Made by a program: the position numbers and the translations under genes. A DNA stretch of 64,000 bases from Motiliproteus sp. MSK22-1 (GTDB lineage: Bacteria > Pseudomonadota > Gammaproteobacteria > Pseudomonadales > Balneatricaceae), in assembly GCF_001968815.1 (NCBI RefSeq), contig NZ_MIEQ01000021.1, forward strand, positions 1 to 64,000, written 5' to 3'. Shown here in pieces: positions 54,960 through 63,033 of the stretch; positions within the stretch are counted from its first letter, which is position 1, and every line of letters starts with the position of its first letter. The notes beneath the pieces were generated by a model, which saw nothing but the letters and a program-made list of their open reading frames with translations, was not told where the DNA came from and searched no databases.

Positions 54960-55709
54960 ATGCATATTTCCATGAATGAACTGAAGGCTGCACTGCGCCG
55001 TTGTTTTGAAGCTGCTGGTTATTTTGTCGGTAATTATGAAGATGCGGCAAATATGATCCTGTGGCTGGAGAAACATGGTCTGAATGGCCTTGGCGAACTC
55101 AAGCGGGCACTGCCCTATATCAACGTCGACAGAGACAAGCCACTCAGTACAGTGATCTATGAAGACAGTACCTCCGCCACTATTGACAGTAACGGCCGCA
55201 GCGCGCTCAATTGCATTGCCGCCTCTGTTGATCTGGCCCACGCAAAAGCCCTGGAAAGTGGCATAGCGACCATAACGGTTCACAATTGCCACAACCGTAT
55301 GTTTATCCTTAAAGCGCTCACTGATTGTGGTCGACGTGGTATTAGTGTCGCTGCCTACTGGCAAAACGGCACCCAGACGGTGACAGAGCATACTGCAGCT
55401 ATTCGGTCTGGTGATCGTTATCCTAGCTACAGTGAAGCTATCACCAGTTTGTCAAATAACCCGGATGATAAGCAGACGCTGACCATCATTTGCAGCTCAC
55501 GGGTTGATCTCACATCCTCTTTGCAACAGTCAAAAGGCAATCGCCAATCCAGCTATATCAGTTCCTCACAGTTGGCTGAAAATAAGGAGCAGGTTATCGA
55601 CAACGGCATTGAAATTGACGAAATCCTGTGGGCCGAGATTAATCGTATCGGAGAAGGGATTCTGGTTGAAAATAGCGAACGTTCAAGAGAGGGAGCCGGC
55701 GGGCAGTAA
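54960..55709 (+). CDS. DUF3726-like protein resembling the N-terminal half of Ldh_2 dehydrogenases
   Basis: 249 residues. I tentatively place it in DUF3726. By eye, residues 5-50 (ALRRCFEAAGYF, then EKHGLNGLGELKRAL) and about 70-125 (LAHAKALESGIATITVHNCHNR, then GRRGISVAAYWQNG) follow the order of type-2 malate/L-lactate dehydrogenases (Ldh_2). The family's SHG active-site motif is lost, and the protein is about 100 residues shorter than Ldh_2 enzymes. It may be a non-catalytic or altered relative. Ends in a polar, disordered tail. Co-transcribed with the 591-residue protein. Confidence 0.65.
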   Translation: MHISMNELKAALRRCFEAAGYFVGNYEDAANMILWLEKHGLNGLGELKRALPYINVDRDKPLSTVIYEDSTSATIDSNGRSALNCIAASVDLAHAKALESGIATITVHNCHNRMFILKALTDCGRRGISVAAYWQNGTQTVTEHTAAIRSGDRYPSYSEAITSLSNNPDDKQTLTIICSSRVDLTSSLQQSKGNRQSSYISSSQLAENKEQVIDNGIEIDEILWAEINRIGEGILVENSERSREGAGGQ

Positions 55710-55967
55710 CTCTGTCATCTGCTGATAATACTAGGCGCTATGAACAAGTCCCGCCTCTGAAAGCCCGCAGAGAACACAAAGAACTTCTTAACCGGACCCC
55801 TGGTACGCGAATATATTCTGTGAGCTATCCTGAGCGTTTAACAAGGCCTCGATAGCTTTTCAGTCAACAGGTTTTTTCCACCGTTTCCAGTTGCCTGTGT
55901 TTTGTCGCGACAATAATATCGGGCTGTAATAGACTGCCGCCTTTTCTCTCTTATCGGACTGACCTGG

Positions 55968-56702
55968 ATGGCCTATTCAGCGTACGAGCTGCTGGCATTG
56001 ATAATCGTTACTTGCGGTATTGCTCTTCAGACTTGGGTTGGTATCGGTTTTGGATTGCTGGCTGCTCCTTTGCTGTATCTGATTGATCCCGCTTATGTCC
56101 CGGGCCCAATACTTATCCTTGGGTTTGCTCTCTCTGTGCTGGTTGTGTTGAAAGGTCGAAGTGAGCTTCGTTGGCGTCGCATTATGCCTGCTATTGTCGC
56201 TCGCGTCCCCGGTTCCTGGTGCGGGGCATTGCTGCTGGTGGCGGTACCTGAGTATCTGCTCAGTTTGTTGTTTGGAACTTCCCTGCTGTTGGCAGTGTTA
56301 CTCACCTGGCGGGCATTCCGGCTTCAGATGACAGCCTTAAGTTTAACTGTCGGGGGATTTTTTTCGGGACTTATCGGTACAGCAACATCCGTGGGAGGCC
56401 CTCCCATTGCGTTAATTTATCAAGAGTCTAATCGAATGACCGCACGCAATGAAATGGCAGCGTTCTTTCTGATTGGTACTCCTGTTTCAATATTAATGCT
56501 GATATTTCAAGGGCGTGTTGACCCGCTCAGCCTGTCTCTTAGTTTGAAGATGTTACCGGGGCTATTACTGGGTTTCTGGCTGGCATTGCGTTTCGATGGT
56601 CGCATCAACAATCGCTCGACAAAGAGCGCCATTTTGCTGATTGCCACTCTTTCTGCAATAGGCGTTCTTTATAAGGGAGTGGCAGGGTTCCTGGCGCTCT
56701 GA
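55968..56702 (+). CDS. TSUP (TauE/SafE) family membrane permease
   Basis: 244 residues, about 7-8 membrane helices. TauE-type features: GIGFGLLAAPLLYLIDPAYVPGPILILG and the second-half repeat FFSGLIGTATSVGGPPIALIYQ. These permeases usually export sulfite, sulfoacetate or related organic anions. Here no sulfur genes adjoin; it lies in the amine-catabolism region, so the substrate is uncertain. Confidence 0.9.
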   Translation: MAYSAYELLALIIVTCGIALQTWVGIGFGLLAAPLLYLIDPAYVPGPILILGFALSVLVVLKGRSELRWRRIMPAIVARVPGSWCGALLLVAVPEYLLSLLFGTSLLLAVLLTWRAFRLQMTALSLTVGGFFSGLIGTATSVGGPPIALIYQESNRMTARNEMAAFFLIGTPVSILMLIFQGRVDPLSLSLSLKMLPGLLLGFWLALRFDGRINNRSTKSAILLIATLSAIGVLYKGVAGFLAL

Positions 56703-56804
56703 TATTCGGTTATTTTGCGTCACTAGCCACGGTGATAAGATCAGTTCCTGTTGTGGATTGCATCCGCGGGTTAGGTTCTTTAGTTTTCTTAGCCGGATCG
56801 TCTA

Positions 56805-57554
56805 TTAAAAACCGTGCTTTGCCAGGATTCTTCCATAGCTGCCGTCAGCCCGAATTTTTGCCAAACCTCGGTTGAAGTCATTAGCCAGCTTCAGGTGATC
56901 TGGATTTTTCCGGCTAAACATCAGGTGCAGGGGTTTTGAATCCAATAATGGACTCAGGACAACAACTTCGCTTGAATTGTGGTATCGAAGGCGATTGGTC
57001 TCATGTTGGAACACGGCAAGGGATGCTGCAATCATGTCGACCCGTCGCGCAAACAACATTCGTGTGACCAGTATTTGATTCATGGCGTATTCTTTATTGA
57101 GAAAGTTTGCTGAGTCAAATTCCTCGGTATAAGCCCAGCCTCGGTTTACGCCGATCTTGTAAGGTGTCAAAGCCTTAAGATCTTCATATTGACTGATTCC
57201 TGTTTCCTTCAGTGCTATTAGGCCGATATCAATATTGAAAAAAGGATCACTGAAGTGGTAAAGCCTGGATCGCTCTTCTGAGTAATAGGCGCCCATCACC
57301 ATATCGGCACCGCCATTTTCCACCAGTTTCATTGCCCGTAGCCAGGGGTACCACTCAATCGTTGTTTGGTATCCTTCGCGCTCGAAGGCTGAGGCAACAA
57401 TATCGGTAACGACACCACCGGCTTCTAACGTTGATGCGTAAAATGGTTCCCATTCGGTTGTGACCATTTTTAATTCTTCGGCCCAAGGGGTTTTGCCGGG
57501 TGATCCAACGAGCAAAATAAAGATCAGCAGGCCAAGATATGGCTGATATTTCAT
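56805..57554 (-). CDS. Periplasmic amino-acid-type binding protein (SBP family 3)
   Basis: 249 residues from the ATG at 57554 (ggag 7 bases upstream); longer frames start MMQMPGRSL. Signal peptide GLLIFILLVGSPGKTPWAEE. Bilobed domain with TTEWEPFYASTLEAGGVVTDIVASAF and GGADMVMGAYYSEER. No ABC permease genes adjoin, so it may be an orphan sensor-like or stand-alone binding protein. Ligand unknown. Confidence 0.85.
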   Translation of the reverse strand: MKYQPYLGLLIFILLVGSPGKTPWAEELKMVTTEWEPFYASTLEAGGVVTDIVASAFEREGYQTTIEWYPWLRAMKLVENGGADMVMGAYYSEERSRLYHFSDPFFNIDIGLIALKETGISQYEDLKALTPYKIGVNRGWAYTEEFDSANFLNKEYAMNQILVTRMLFARRVDMIAASLAVFQHETNRLRYHNSSEVVVLSPLLDSKPLHLMFSRKNPDHLKLANDFNRGLAKIRADGSYGRILAKHGF

Positions 57555-57846
57555 AAGTGATCTCCCTGGCATTTGCATCAATCACAGACTGTTATAGATC
57601 CTACCAGTGAGCTATTACAACAAGCACCAGTAATGGGGTTATTTTAGCAGGCAAACAGTCGTCGTGATTTTAAAGGAGGAGTAACTGCATCTAGGCAGTT
57701 TGTTGCAGCGGGTGTAGGGACGTTAGTCGGTGGAGGGACAATCTCCAGATGTACTTGTATCCCTAAGCAGTAGCAGGACCGGAGTCTTTTGCCCCAGTCC
57801 CGGATTATCAAAGTCCTGTTTTAACGCTGATGCCTACTTAAGTGAT

Positions 57847-59046
57847 TTAGGCGGCGACAGTTCCATGAGGATCAATTACAAACTTCTTGGCAGCGCCTCC
57901 ATCGAAGTCTGCGTAGCCTGCAGGTGCCTGCTCCAAAGAGATCATCTGTACGTTCACCGCTTTAGCAATGTCTACCTTGTCAAACAAAATAGCCTGCATT
58001 AGTTGCCGATGATAGCGCATGACCGGACACTGACCGGTATGTAGTGAGTGAGACTTGGCCCATCCAAGCCCGAAACGCATGCTTAGAGCACCGATTTTGG
58101 CTGCATCATCTTCAGCCCCCGGGTCTTCAGTAACGTACAATCCGGGAATACCGATTTGGCCGCCGGCTCTGGTCAGCTGCATGGCTGAGTTCAATACCAC
58201 GGCAGGTTGTTCCTGATGATGATCGCAACCACAGCCATGTGCTTCAAAGCCAACACAATCAACAAAAGCATCGACCTCTCGTTCACCAAGAATCTGCTCG
58301 ATCTTGTCTTCCATGTCCCCATCCTGGCGCAGGTCGATGGTCTCGCAACCGAAGCTGCGAGCCTGCTCAAGACGCTCTTCTATCATATCTCCGACAATCA
58401 CACAGGCTGCTCCCAGTAACTGGGCGGAGACAGCTGCTGCCAGTCCAACAGGACCGGCTCCAGCAATATAGACCGTAGAGCCGGGACCCACACCTGCCGT
58501 GACACAACCATGGAAACCGGTAGGAAAAATATCAGACAGCAGGGTTAAATCACGGATTTTCTCCATAGCCTGATCAGAATCGGGGAATTTCAATAGATTA
58601 AAGTCGGCGTATGGCACCATGACGTATTCTGCCTGGCCTCCAACCCAGCCACCCATATCGACATAGCCATAGGCAGCACCAGGACGGGCGGGGTTAACAT
58701 TAAGGCATATTCCTGTCTTGCCTTCTTTACAGTTACGGCAGCGACCACAGGCAATGTTGAATGGAACGGAGACAATATCTCCAGGCTTTAGAAACTCTAC
58801 GTCATTACCGCACTCAAGTATCTGACCGGTGATTTCGTGCCCCAGCACTAATCCTTCAGGAGCTGTTGTTCGTCCGCGGACCATATGCTGGTCAGAGCCA
58901 CAGATGTTGGTGGTCAGGACTCTGAGAATGACACCGTGATTACATTTTCGGTTTCCCAGTGCAAGCTCGGGAAATTCGATTGATTCGATGGCAACTTGAC
59001 CGGCGCCCTTATAGACGACACCGCGATTCGCTGGATGGCTGCTCAT
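57847..59046 (-). CDS. fdhA: Glutathione-independent formaldehyde dehydrogenase
   Basis: 399 residues, zinc-dependent medium-chain dehydrogenase. Catalytic zinc ligands in TTNICGSDQHMVRGR and LGHE; structural zinc Cys cluster CGRCRNCKEGKTGIC; NAD fold VYIAGAGPVGLAAAV; and the insertion GFEAHGCGCDHH typical of the Pseudomonas putida enzyme. Oxidises formaldehyde to formate without glutathione. Formaldehyde is released when DgcA demethylates dimethylglycine, so this gene belongs to the adjoining pathway. Divergent from gbdR. Confidence 0.95.
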   Translation of the reverse strand: MSSHPANRGVVYKGAGQVAIESIEFPELALGNRKCNHGVILRVLTTNICGSDQHMVRGRTTAPEGLVLGHEITGQILECGNDVEFLKPGDIVSVPFNIACGRCRNCKEGKTGICLNVNPARPGAAYGYVDMGGWVGGQAEYVMVPYADFNLLKFPDSDQAMEKIRDLTLLSDIFPTGFHGCVTAGVGPGSTVYIAGAGPVGLAAAVSAQLLGAACVIVGDMIEERLEQARSFGCETIDLRQDGDMEDKIEQILGEREVDAFVDCVGFEAHGCGCDHHQEQPAVVLNSAMQLTRAGGQIGIPGLYVTEDPGAEDDAAKIGALSMRFGLGWAKSHSLHTGQCPVMRYHRQLMQAILFDKVDIAKAVNVQMISLEQAPAGYADFDGGAAKKFVIDPHGTVAA

Positions 59047-59442
59047 AGTTTTGTTCCTTGTTATTTTCTTGGTCCCGTTAACACCTGAGGCATAGAACTG
59101 CGAAGTGTTGATAGGTTTTGAAGATGGATTGTTCTTAAGGGTTGATGCGCTGTTAACTGTCTACAGCGATTAATCGCAGTCTGCTTCCTGAAGGGAAGGG
59201 GTTTTTAAGAGGTTTTTGGGGTTTTATTATCCCTTTGCTCTCTTCAGTGTACTGCCCAACCACTCTAGCCCTAGAGCGCTCATGTTAGTTGTCCAAAAAG
59301 GTCCTATAAATGTCGATAAAAGACGAAAAGTCCATGGTTAATGAAGGGGATTGGGTGGTGTTTTCCACTTAAAAGACAGGCTGAAGAGTGGTTGTCAATG
59401 CGCCGTAATTGCAGCTGGAGCGATCAGGTTCTGACACTGAAT

Positions 59443-59479
59443 ATCGTTTTATGAGCAATAGTTGTCGTTTATGGGCAAT
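59443..59479 (+). repeat. Direct repeat pair, candidate GbdR operator
   Basis: TCGTTTTATGAGCAAT at 59444 and TCGTTTATGGGCAAT at 59465, spaced 21 bases (two helical turns), the usual layout of AraC-family half-sites. The same GTCGTTTATgG core recurs as a pair in the promoter of the M19-like gene at 60928-60961. Confidence 0.6.
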
Positions 59480-59532
59480 TCTCGAATGTGTAGGTCGCTT
59501 TTAGGCCATTCAACAAATGCCCCTCAAAGTAC

Positions 59533-59608
59533 TATCTACTTCCACAAGCATTATCGATGTCAACAAGAGCTATCTATGTCGGCAGTTTCTATCCCTGTCG
59601 ATCAGATT
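59533..59608 (+). repeat. Four tandem 19-bp repeats
   Basis: Units start at 59533, 59552, 59571 and 59590 and share TATCnnTGTC at their left ends (TATCTACTTC, TATCGATGTC, TATCTATGTC, TATCCCTGTC), with partly similar right ends. The array lies about 93-168 bases before gbdR. Candidate multi-site operator. Confidence 0.75.
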
Positions 59609-59700
59609 GCCAAATGTTAGCAGGCAGCATTATAAAAAGAATGAGTGGTATATAACCGCCACCACGGCTAGCCAAGCCGGTTGTTGATGAGGGCCAGAAC

Positions 59701-60816
59701 ATGACGGTAAAATCTCCAGGGAATCTGCTTCAGGCTGCTCCGCAACCGGTTCGTGTTGGTTTTTTATTGTTGGATAGCTTCACGATGATCGCTCTGGCAT
59801 CGGCCGTTGAACCTTTACGAATGGCTAATCAGCTTTCTGGAAGGGAGCTGTACAGCTGGCTTTTGCTAACAGCGGATGGTGAGCCTGTCCGCGCCAGTGA
59901 CGGTATTCGAGTGACTCCGGACGCTTCCATCACTGACGGGATTCAGTTTGATACTGTATTGGTTGCGGGGGGCGTTAACATCACTCGTAACTATTCAAAA
60001 AAGGAAGTGGCCTGGCTGCAACAGTTAAGCCGTAAAAAAATTGCTCTGGGTGGAATCTGTACAGGTGCTTATGTGCTGGCCGATGCCGGATTGTTGGATG
60101 GTTATGATTGCAGCGCCCATTGGGAATGCATAGCGTCCCTGCAAGAGGCTTTTCCAAAGGTCAAATGCAACCGCAGGCTGTTTACCATTGATCGTGACCG
60201 TTTGACCTGTTCCGGTGGCGGTGCTCCGCTGGACATGATGCTTCATCGAGTTACCCTGGAACATGGCTGGACGCTGGCCGGGGCTATTTCCGACATGTTT
60301 GTCTGTGACCGGGTACGCAACCAGGCTGATCAGCAACGGGTACCCTTGCGACACCTGCTCAGTACTGCACAGCCCAAATTGGTGGAAATCGTAGAGCTGA
60401 TGGAAGCCAATATTGAGGAGCCCATAGAGCTGGATGATCTGGCGTCTTTTGTGGGTGTTTCCCGACGCCAGCTGGAGCGGCTTTTTCATAAGTATTTGAG
60501 TTGTACCCCCTCCCGTTATTATTTGAAGCTGCGATTGGATCGTGCACGTCAGTTGCTGAAGCAGACGACGATGTCTATTATCGAAATATCCGCTGCTTGT
60601 GGTTTTGTCTCTACACCTCACTTCAGTCGTTGCTATCGAAAACACATTGGACTTTCTCCCCGAGAAGAGAGAACTGGAATGTGGGCGGAAAGTCAGCCCA
60701 GTGTGATTATTCAGGCGTTATCAGAAGAAAAGCGTAGCGAGGAATTACGTTCCAGGGTGGCTGATGCTTTGGCTGCAGCCCAGGCTGAGCCTAGTTATGC
60801 GTCAATCAGACTCTAA
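59701..60816 (+). CDS. gbdR: AraC-family glycine-betaine-responsive regulator GbdR
   Basis: 371 residues. The N-terminal GATase1-like effector domain (about 15-195; IALASAVEPLRMANQLSGRELYSW, LGGICTGAYVLADAGLLDGY) is followed by an AraC helix-turn-helix pair (about 225-330; SRRQLERLFHKYLSCTPSRYYLKLRL, SIIEISAACGFVSTPHFSRCYR). High similarity to Pseudomonas GbdR along the sequence. Activates genes for betaine and dimethylglycine catabolism. Divergent from fdhA, upstream of the M19-like, DUF5943-like and dgcA genes. Confidence 0.92.
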   Translation: MTVKSPGNLLQAAPQPVRVGFLLLDSFTMIALASAVEPLRMANQLSGRELYSWLLLTADGEPVRASDGIRVTPDASITDGIQFDTVLVAGGVNITRNYSKKEVAWLQQLSRKKIALGGICTGAYVLADAGLLDGYDCSAHWECIASLQEAFPKVKCNRRLFTIDRDRLTCSGGGAPLDMMLHRVTLEHGWTLAGAISDMFVCDRVRNQADQQRVPLRHLLSTAQPKLVEIVELMEANIEEPIELDDLASFVGVSRRQLERLFHKYLSCTPSRYYLKLRLDRARQLLKQTTMSIIEISAACGFVSTPHFSRCYRKHIGLSPREERTGMWAESQPSVIIQALSEEKRSEELRSRVADALAAAQAEPSYASIRL

Positions 60817-60927
60817 TCCATTCTATTCTCGGGTCGTTTCACTAAGCCGCTGAATTGTGTCCCTCTTTCCTGGTCGTAACTGAGCAGGATACAACCCTGT
60901 TCGTTTAAAATTCGCTTATTAACGTTC

Positions 60928-60961
60928 GTCGTTTATGGTGTTTTTGCTGTCGTTTATAGTG
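60928..60961 (+). repeat. Direct repeat pair before the M19-like gene, candidate GbdR operator
   Basis: GTCGTTTATGGTG (60928) and GTCGTTTATAGTG (60949) are 21 bases apart, 107 bases before the gene start. Same core and spacing as the pair at 59443-59479. Confidence 0.65.
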
Positions 60962-61067
60962 CTGCTGCTGGACTGCTTAATCGATAGACTTGTGTCCATT
61001 AGAGTTACAGGTGGTCGCCGCCACCTTGATAAACAATTAATCAAAAAAACAAAAACTGAGGGCTTCC

Positions 61068-62057
61068 ATGGTGGACACAATTAATGCCGCTGAACTGCAT
61101 CAGGACGCGATAATTATTGATGGACTGATCATCGCCAAATGGAATCGAGAACTGTTCGAAGATTTCAAGAAAGGCGGAGTGACTGCTGCAAACTGCACCG
61201 TTTCTGTATGGGAAGGTTTTCAGAATACTGTCAACAATGTTGTTGAAATGAACAACCTTATCGAGGCCAATAATGATCTGTTGCTGAAAGTGAACAACAC
61301 CAGTGATATCAAGCGTGCAAAGGCCGAAGGTAAGACTGGAATTTTTATGGGATTCCAGAATGCCCATGCTTATGAAGATCAGATTGGCTATGTGCAGGTC
61401 TTTAAGGATCTTGGCGTTGGCATTGTGCAGATGTGTTATAACACCCAGAATCTGGTTGGTACTGGCTGCTATGAGCGTGACGGTGGACTCTCAGACTTCG
61501 GTCGTGAGATCGTTGCTGAAATGAATCGTGTTGGCGTGCTTTGTGATCTGTCTCACGTCGGTAGCAAGACCTCAGAAGAAGTTATTCTTGAGTCCAAAAA
61601 GCCTGTTTGTTACTCCCACTGCCTGCCCTCAGGGCTAAAAGACCATCCTCGTAACAAGTCCGATGAAGAGTTGAAATTTATCGCTGATCGCGGTGGTTTT
61701 ATCGGTGTTACCATGTTTGCTCCTTTCCTCAAAAATGGCATTAACTCCAGCATCGAAGACTACGTTGAAGCGATTGAGTATATCGTCAATATTGCAGGTG
61801 TTGATCAAGTCGGTATTGGCACTGACTTTACTCAGGGGCATGACCAACAGTTCTTTGAGTGGCTGACCCACGATAAGGGTTATGCCCGCCGTCTGACCCG
61901 CTTTGGCAAGATCGTAAATCCAGAAGGCATTCGTACCGTCGGTGAATTCCCTAATCTTACCGAAGCACTGCTGCGTCGCGGATTCTCTGAGTCCGATACC
62001 CGCAAGATTATGGGCGATAACTGGGTTCGGGTACTGGCTGAGGCCTGGGGAGAGTAA
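61068..62057 (+). CDS. M19-like (membrane dipeptidase family) protein of the betaine cluster
   Basis: 329 residues, closely like P. aeruginosa PA5396. His163, His184 and Asp253 of the active site are kept, but the HxD zinc motif after Asp18-Gly19 is Leu20-Ile-Ile22 and the bridging Glu position is GFQNAH, so one metal site is missing. No signal peptide. Strong position and conservation, but function unknown; in pseudomonads it is part of the GbdR regulon, preceding dgcA. Paralogue of the protein at 49269. Confidence 0.9.
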   Translation: MVDTINAAELHQDAIIIDGLIIAKWNRELFEDFKKGGVTAANCTVSVWEGFQNTVNNVVEMNNLIEANNDLLLKVNNTSDIKRAKAEGKTGIFMGFQNAHAYEDQIGYVQVFKDLGVGIVQMCYNTQNLVGTGCYERDGGLSDFGREIVAEMNRVGVLCDLSHVGSKTSEEVILESKKPVCYSHCLPSGLKDHPRNKSDEELKFIADRGGFIGVTMFAPFLKNGINSSIEDYVEAIEYIVNIAGVDQVGIGTDFTQGHDQQFFEWLTHDKGYARRLTRFGKIVNPEGIRTVGEFPNLTEALLRRGFSESDTRKIMGDNWVRVLAEAWGE

Positions 62058-62240
62058 GTCTGATCCTGTCAGATTGACTGTCCTGAGTGGTGCGGTAACA
62101 GCAGCATCGCCAGTAAAGCTGAAAAATAGCTGCTTAAACGAATAGCTGCTGAGATAAGTAGTTATTGAAAAGTAAGTAGCTATTAAAAATAAGTAACATC
62201 CGCATAAATGCGGTTTGAAAATATGTTTGAGGATAGCCCC

Positions 62241-62771
62241 ATGGGTATGCACGCACCAGAAATGCCAATTAACGTTGATGATGAAACCGGAGTATGGACC
62301 ACCGATGCTCTGCCAATGCTATATGTGCCTCGTCATTTCTTCGTCAATAACCACATGGGAATCGAAGAAGAACTTGGTGCTGAACGTTATGCTGAAGTTT
62401 TATACAAAGCTGGATATAAGTCGGCCTGGCACTGGTGTGAAAAAGAAGCCGAAGCTCATGGTATCAGCGGAGAAGCGGTATTTGAGCATTATATGAAGCG
62501 CCTTTCTCAGCGTGGCTGGGGCTTCTTTATTACCGAGCAACTGGATCTGGAAAAGGGTACCGCTCGTGTGCGCTTGGAGAACTCTGCATTTGTTTACCAG
62601 TATGGTCAGGTTAACCGCAAGGTGGATTATATGTTCACGGGTTGGTTTGCCGGAGCGATGGACCAGATTGCTGAAAGCCTGGGTTACTCCGTCCGTACGG
62701 TTGCCGAACAGACTCAATGTGCTGCGGAAGAAGGCTGTGACTACGGCATATTTGAAGTGAAACCGCTTTAA
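62241..62771 (+). CDS. DUF5943-like protein of the dimethylglycine cluster
   Basis: 176 residues from MGMHAPEMP; gagga lies 7 bases upstream, and the frame's longer start (11 codons more) has no site. Matches the small protein between the M19-like gene and dgcA in P. aeruginosa (PA5397). Contains WHWCEKEAEAHGISGEAVFEHYMKRLSQRGWG and a Cys near the end (AEEGCDYGIFEV), with resemblance to 4-vinyl-reductase/heme-type small domains. Function unknown; perhaps an accessory to DgcA. Confidence 0.82.
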   Translation: MGMHAPEMPINVDDETGVWTTDALPMLYVPRHFFVNNHMGIEEELGAERYAEVLYKAGYKSAWHWCEKEAEAHGISGEAVFEHYMKRLSQRGWGFFITEQLDLEKGTARVRLENSAFVYQYGQVNRKVDYMFTGWFAGAMDQIAESLGYSVRTVAEQTQCAAEEGCDYGIFEVKPL

Positions 62772-63033
62772 CTGGTTTTAGGGACCACAGCCTAAGAGGC
62801 TGTTGCTTCAAAAACAGCTTTTTAAAGAGCCTGCGTTGTCGATCCATGGACTTATCCTGTCCGGGGAGTCCGCCGGCTGCTCAGCTGAACAGCAATTAAC
62901 TCTCGGCCTTACAGGCCAAAAAAAGACATCAGTATTCGATGCAGCGATCCGGTTGGCCTGAAAAGTCATTGGATTGCTGGGTTGGGTGTTTCATAAAAAT
63001 AGCTATAAAAACAACTATAGGTGGGGTAGAACC

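Larger units (their letters stand above)
59047..59700. promoter_or_regulatory. fdhA-gbdR divergent regulatory region
   Basis: About 650 bases without a gene. Contains a pair of direct repeats (59443-59479) and a four-copy 19-bp repeat array (59533-59608), listed separately. The size and the repeats suggest multi-site regulation of both genes. Confidence 0.55.

Noticed and set aside
62865-62925. ggcc-ttaca-ggcc before an A tract as a terminator
   Set aside because: The A run follows the hairpin on the plus strand, so on the minus strand the T run would come before the hairpin; neither orientation is a terminator.
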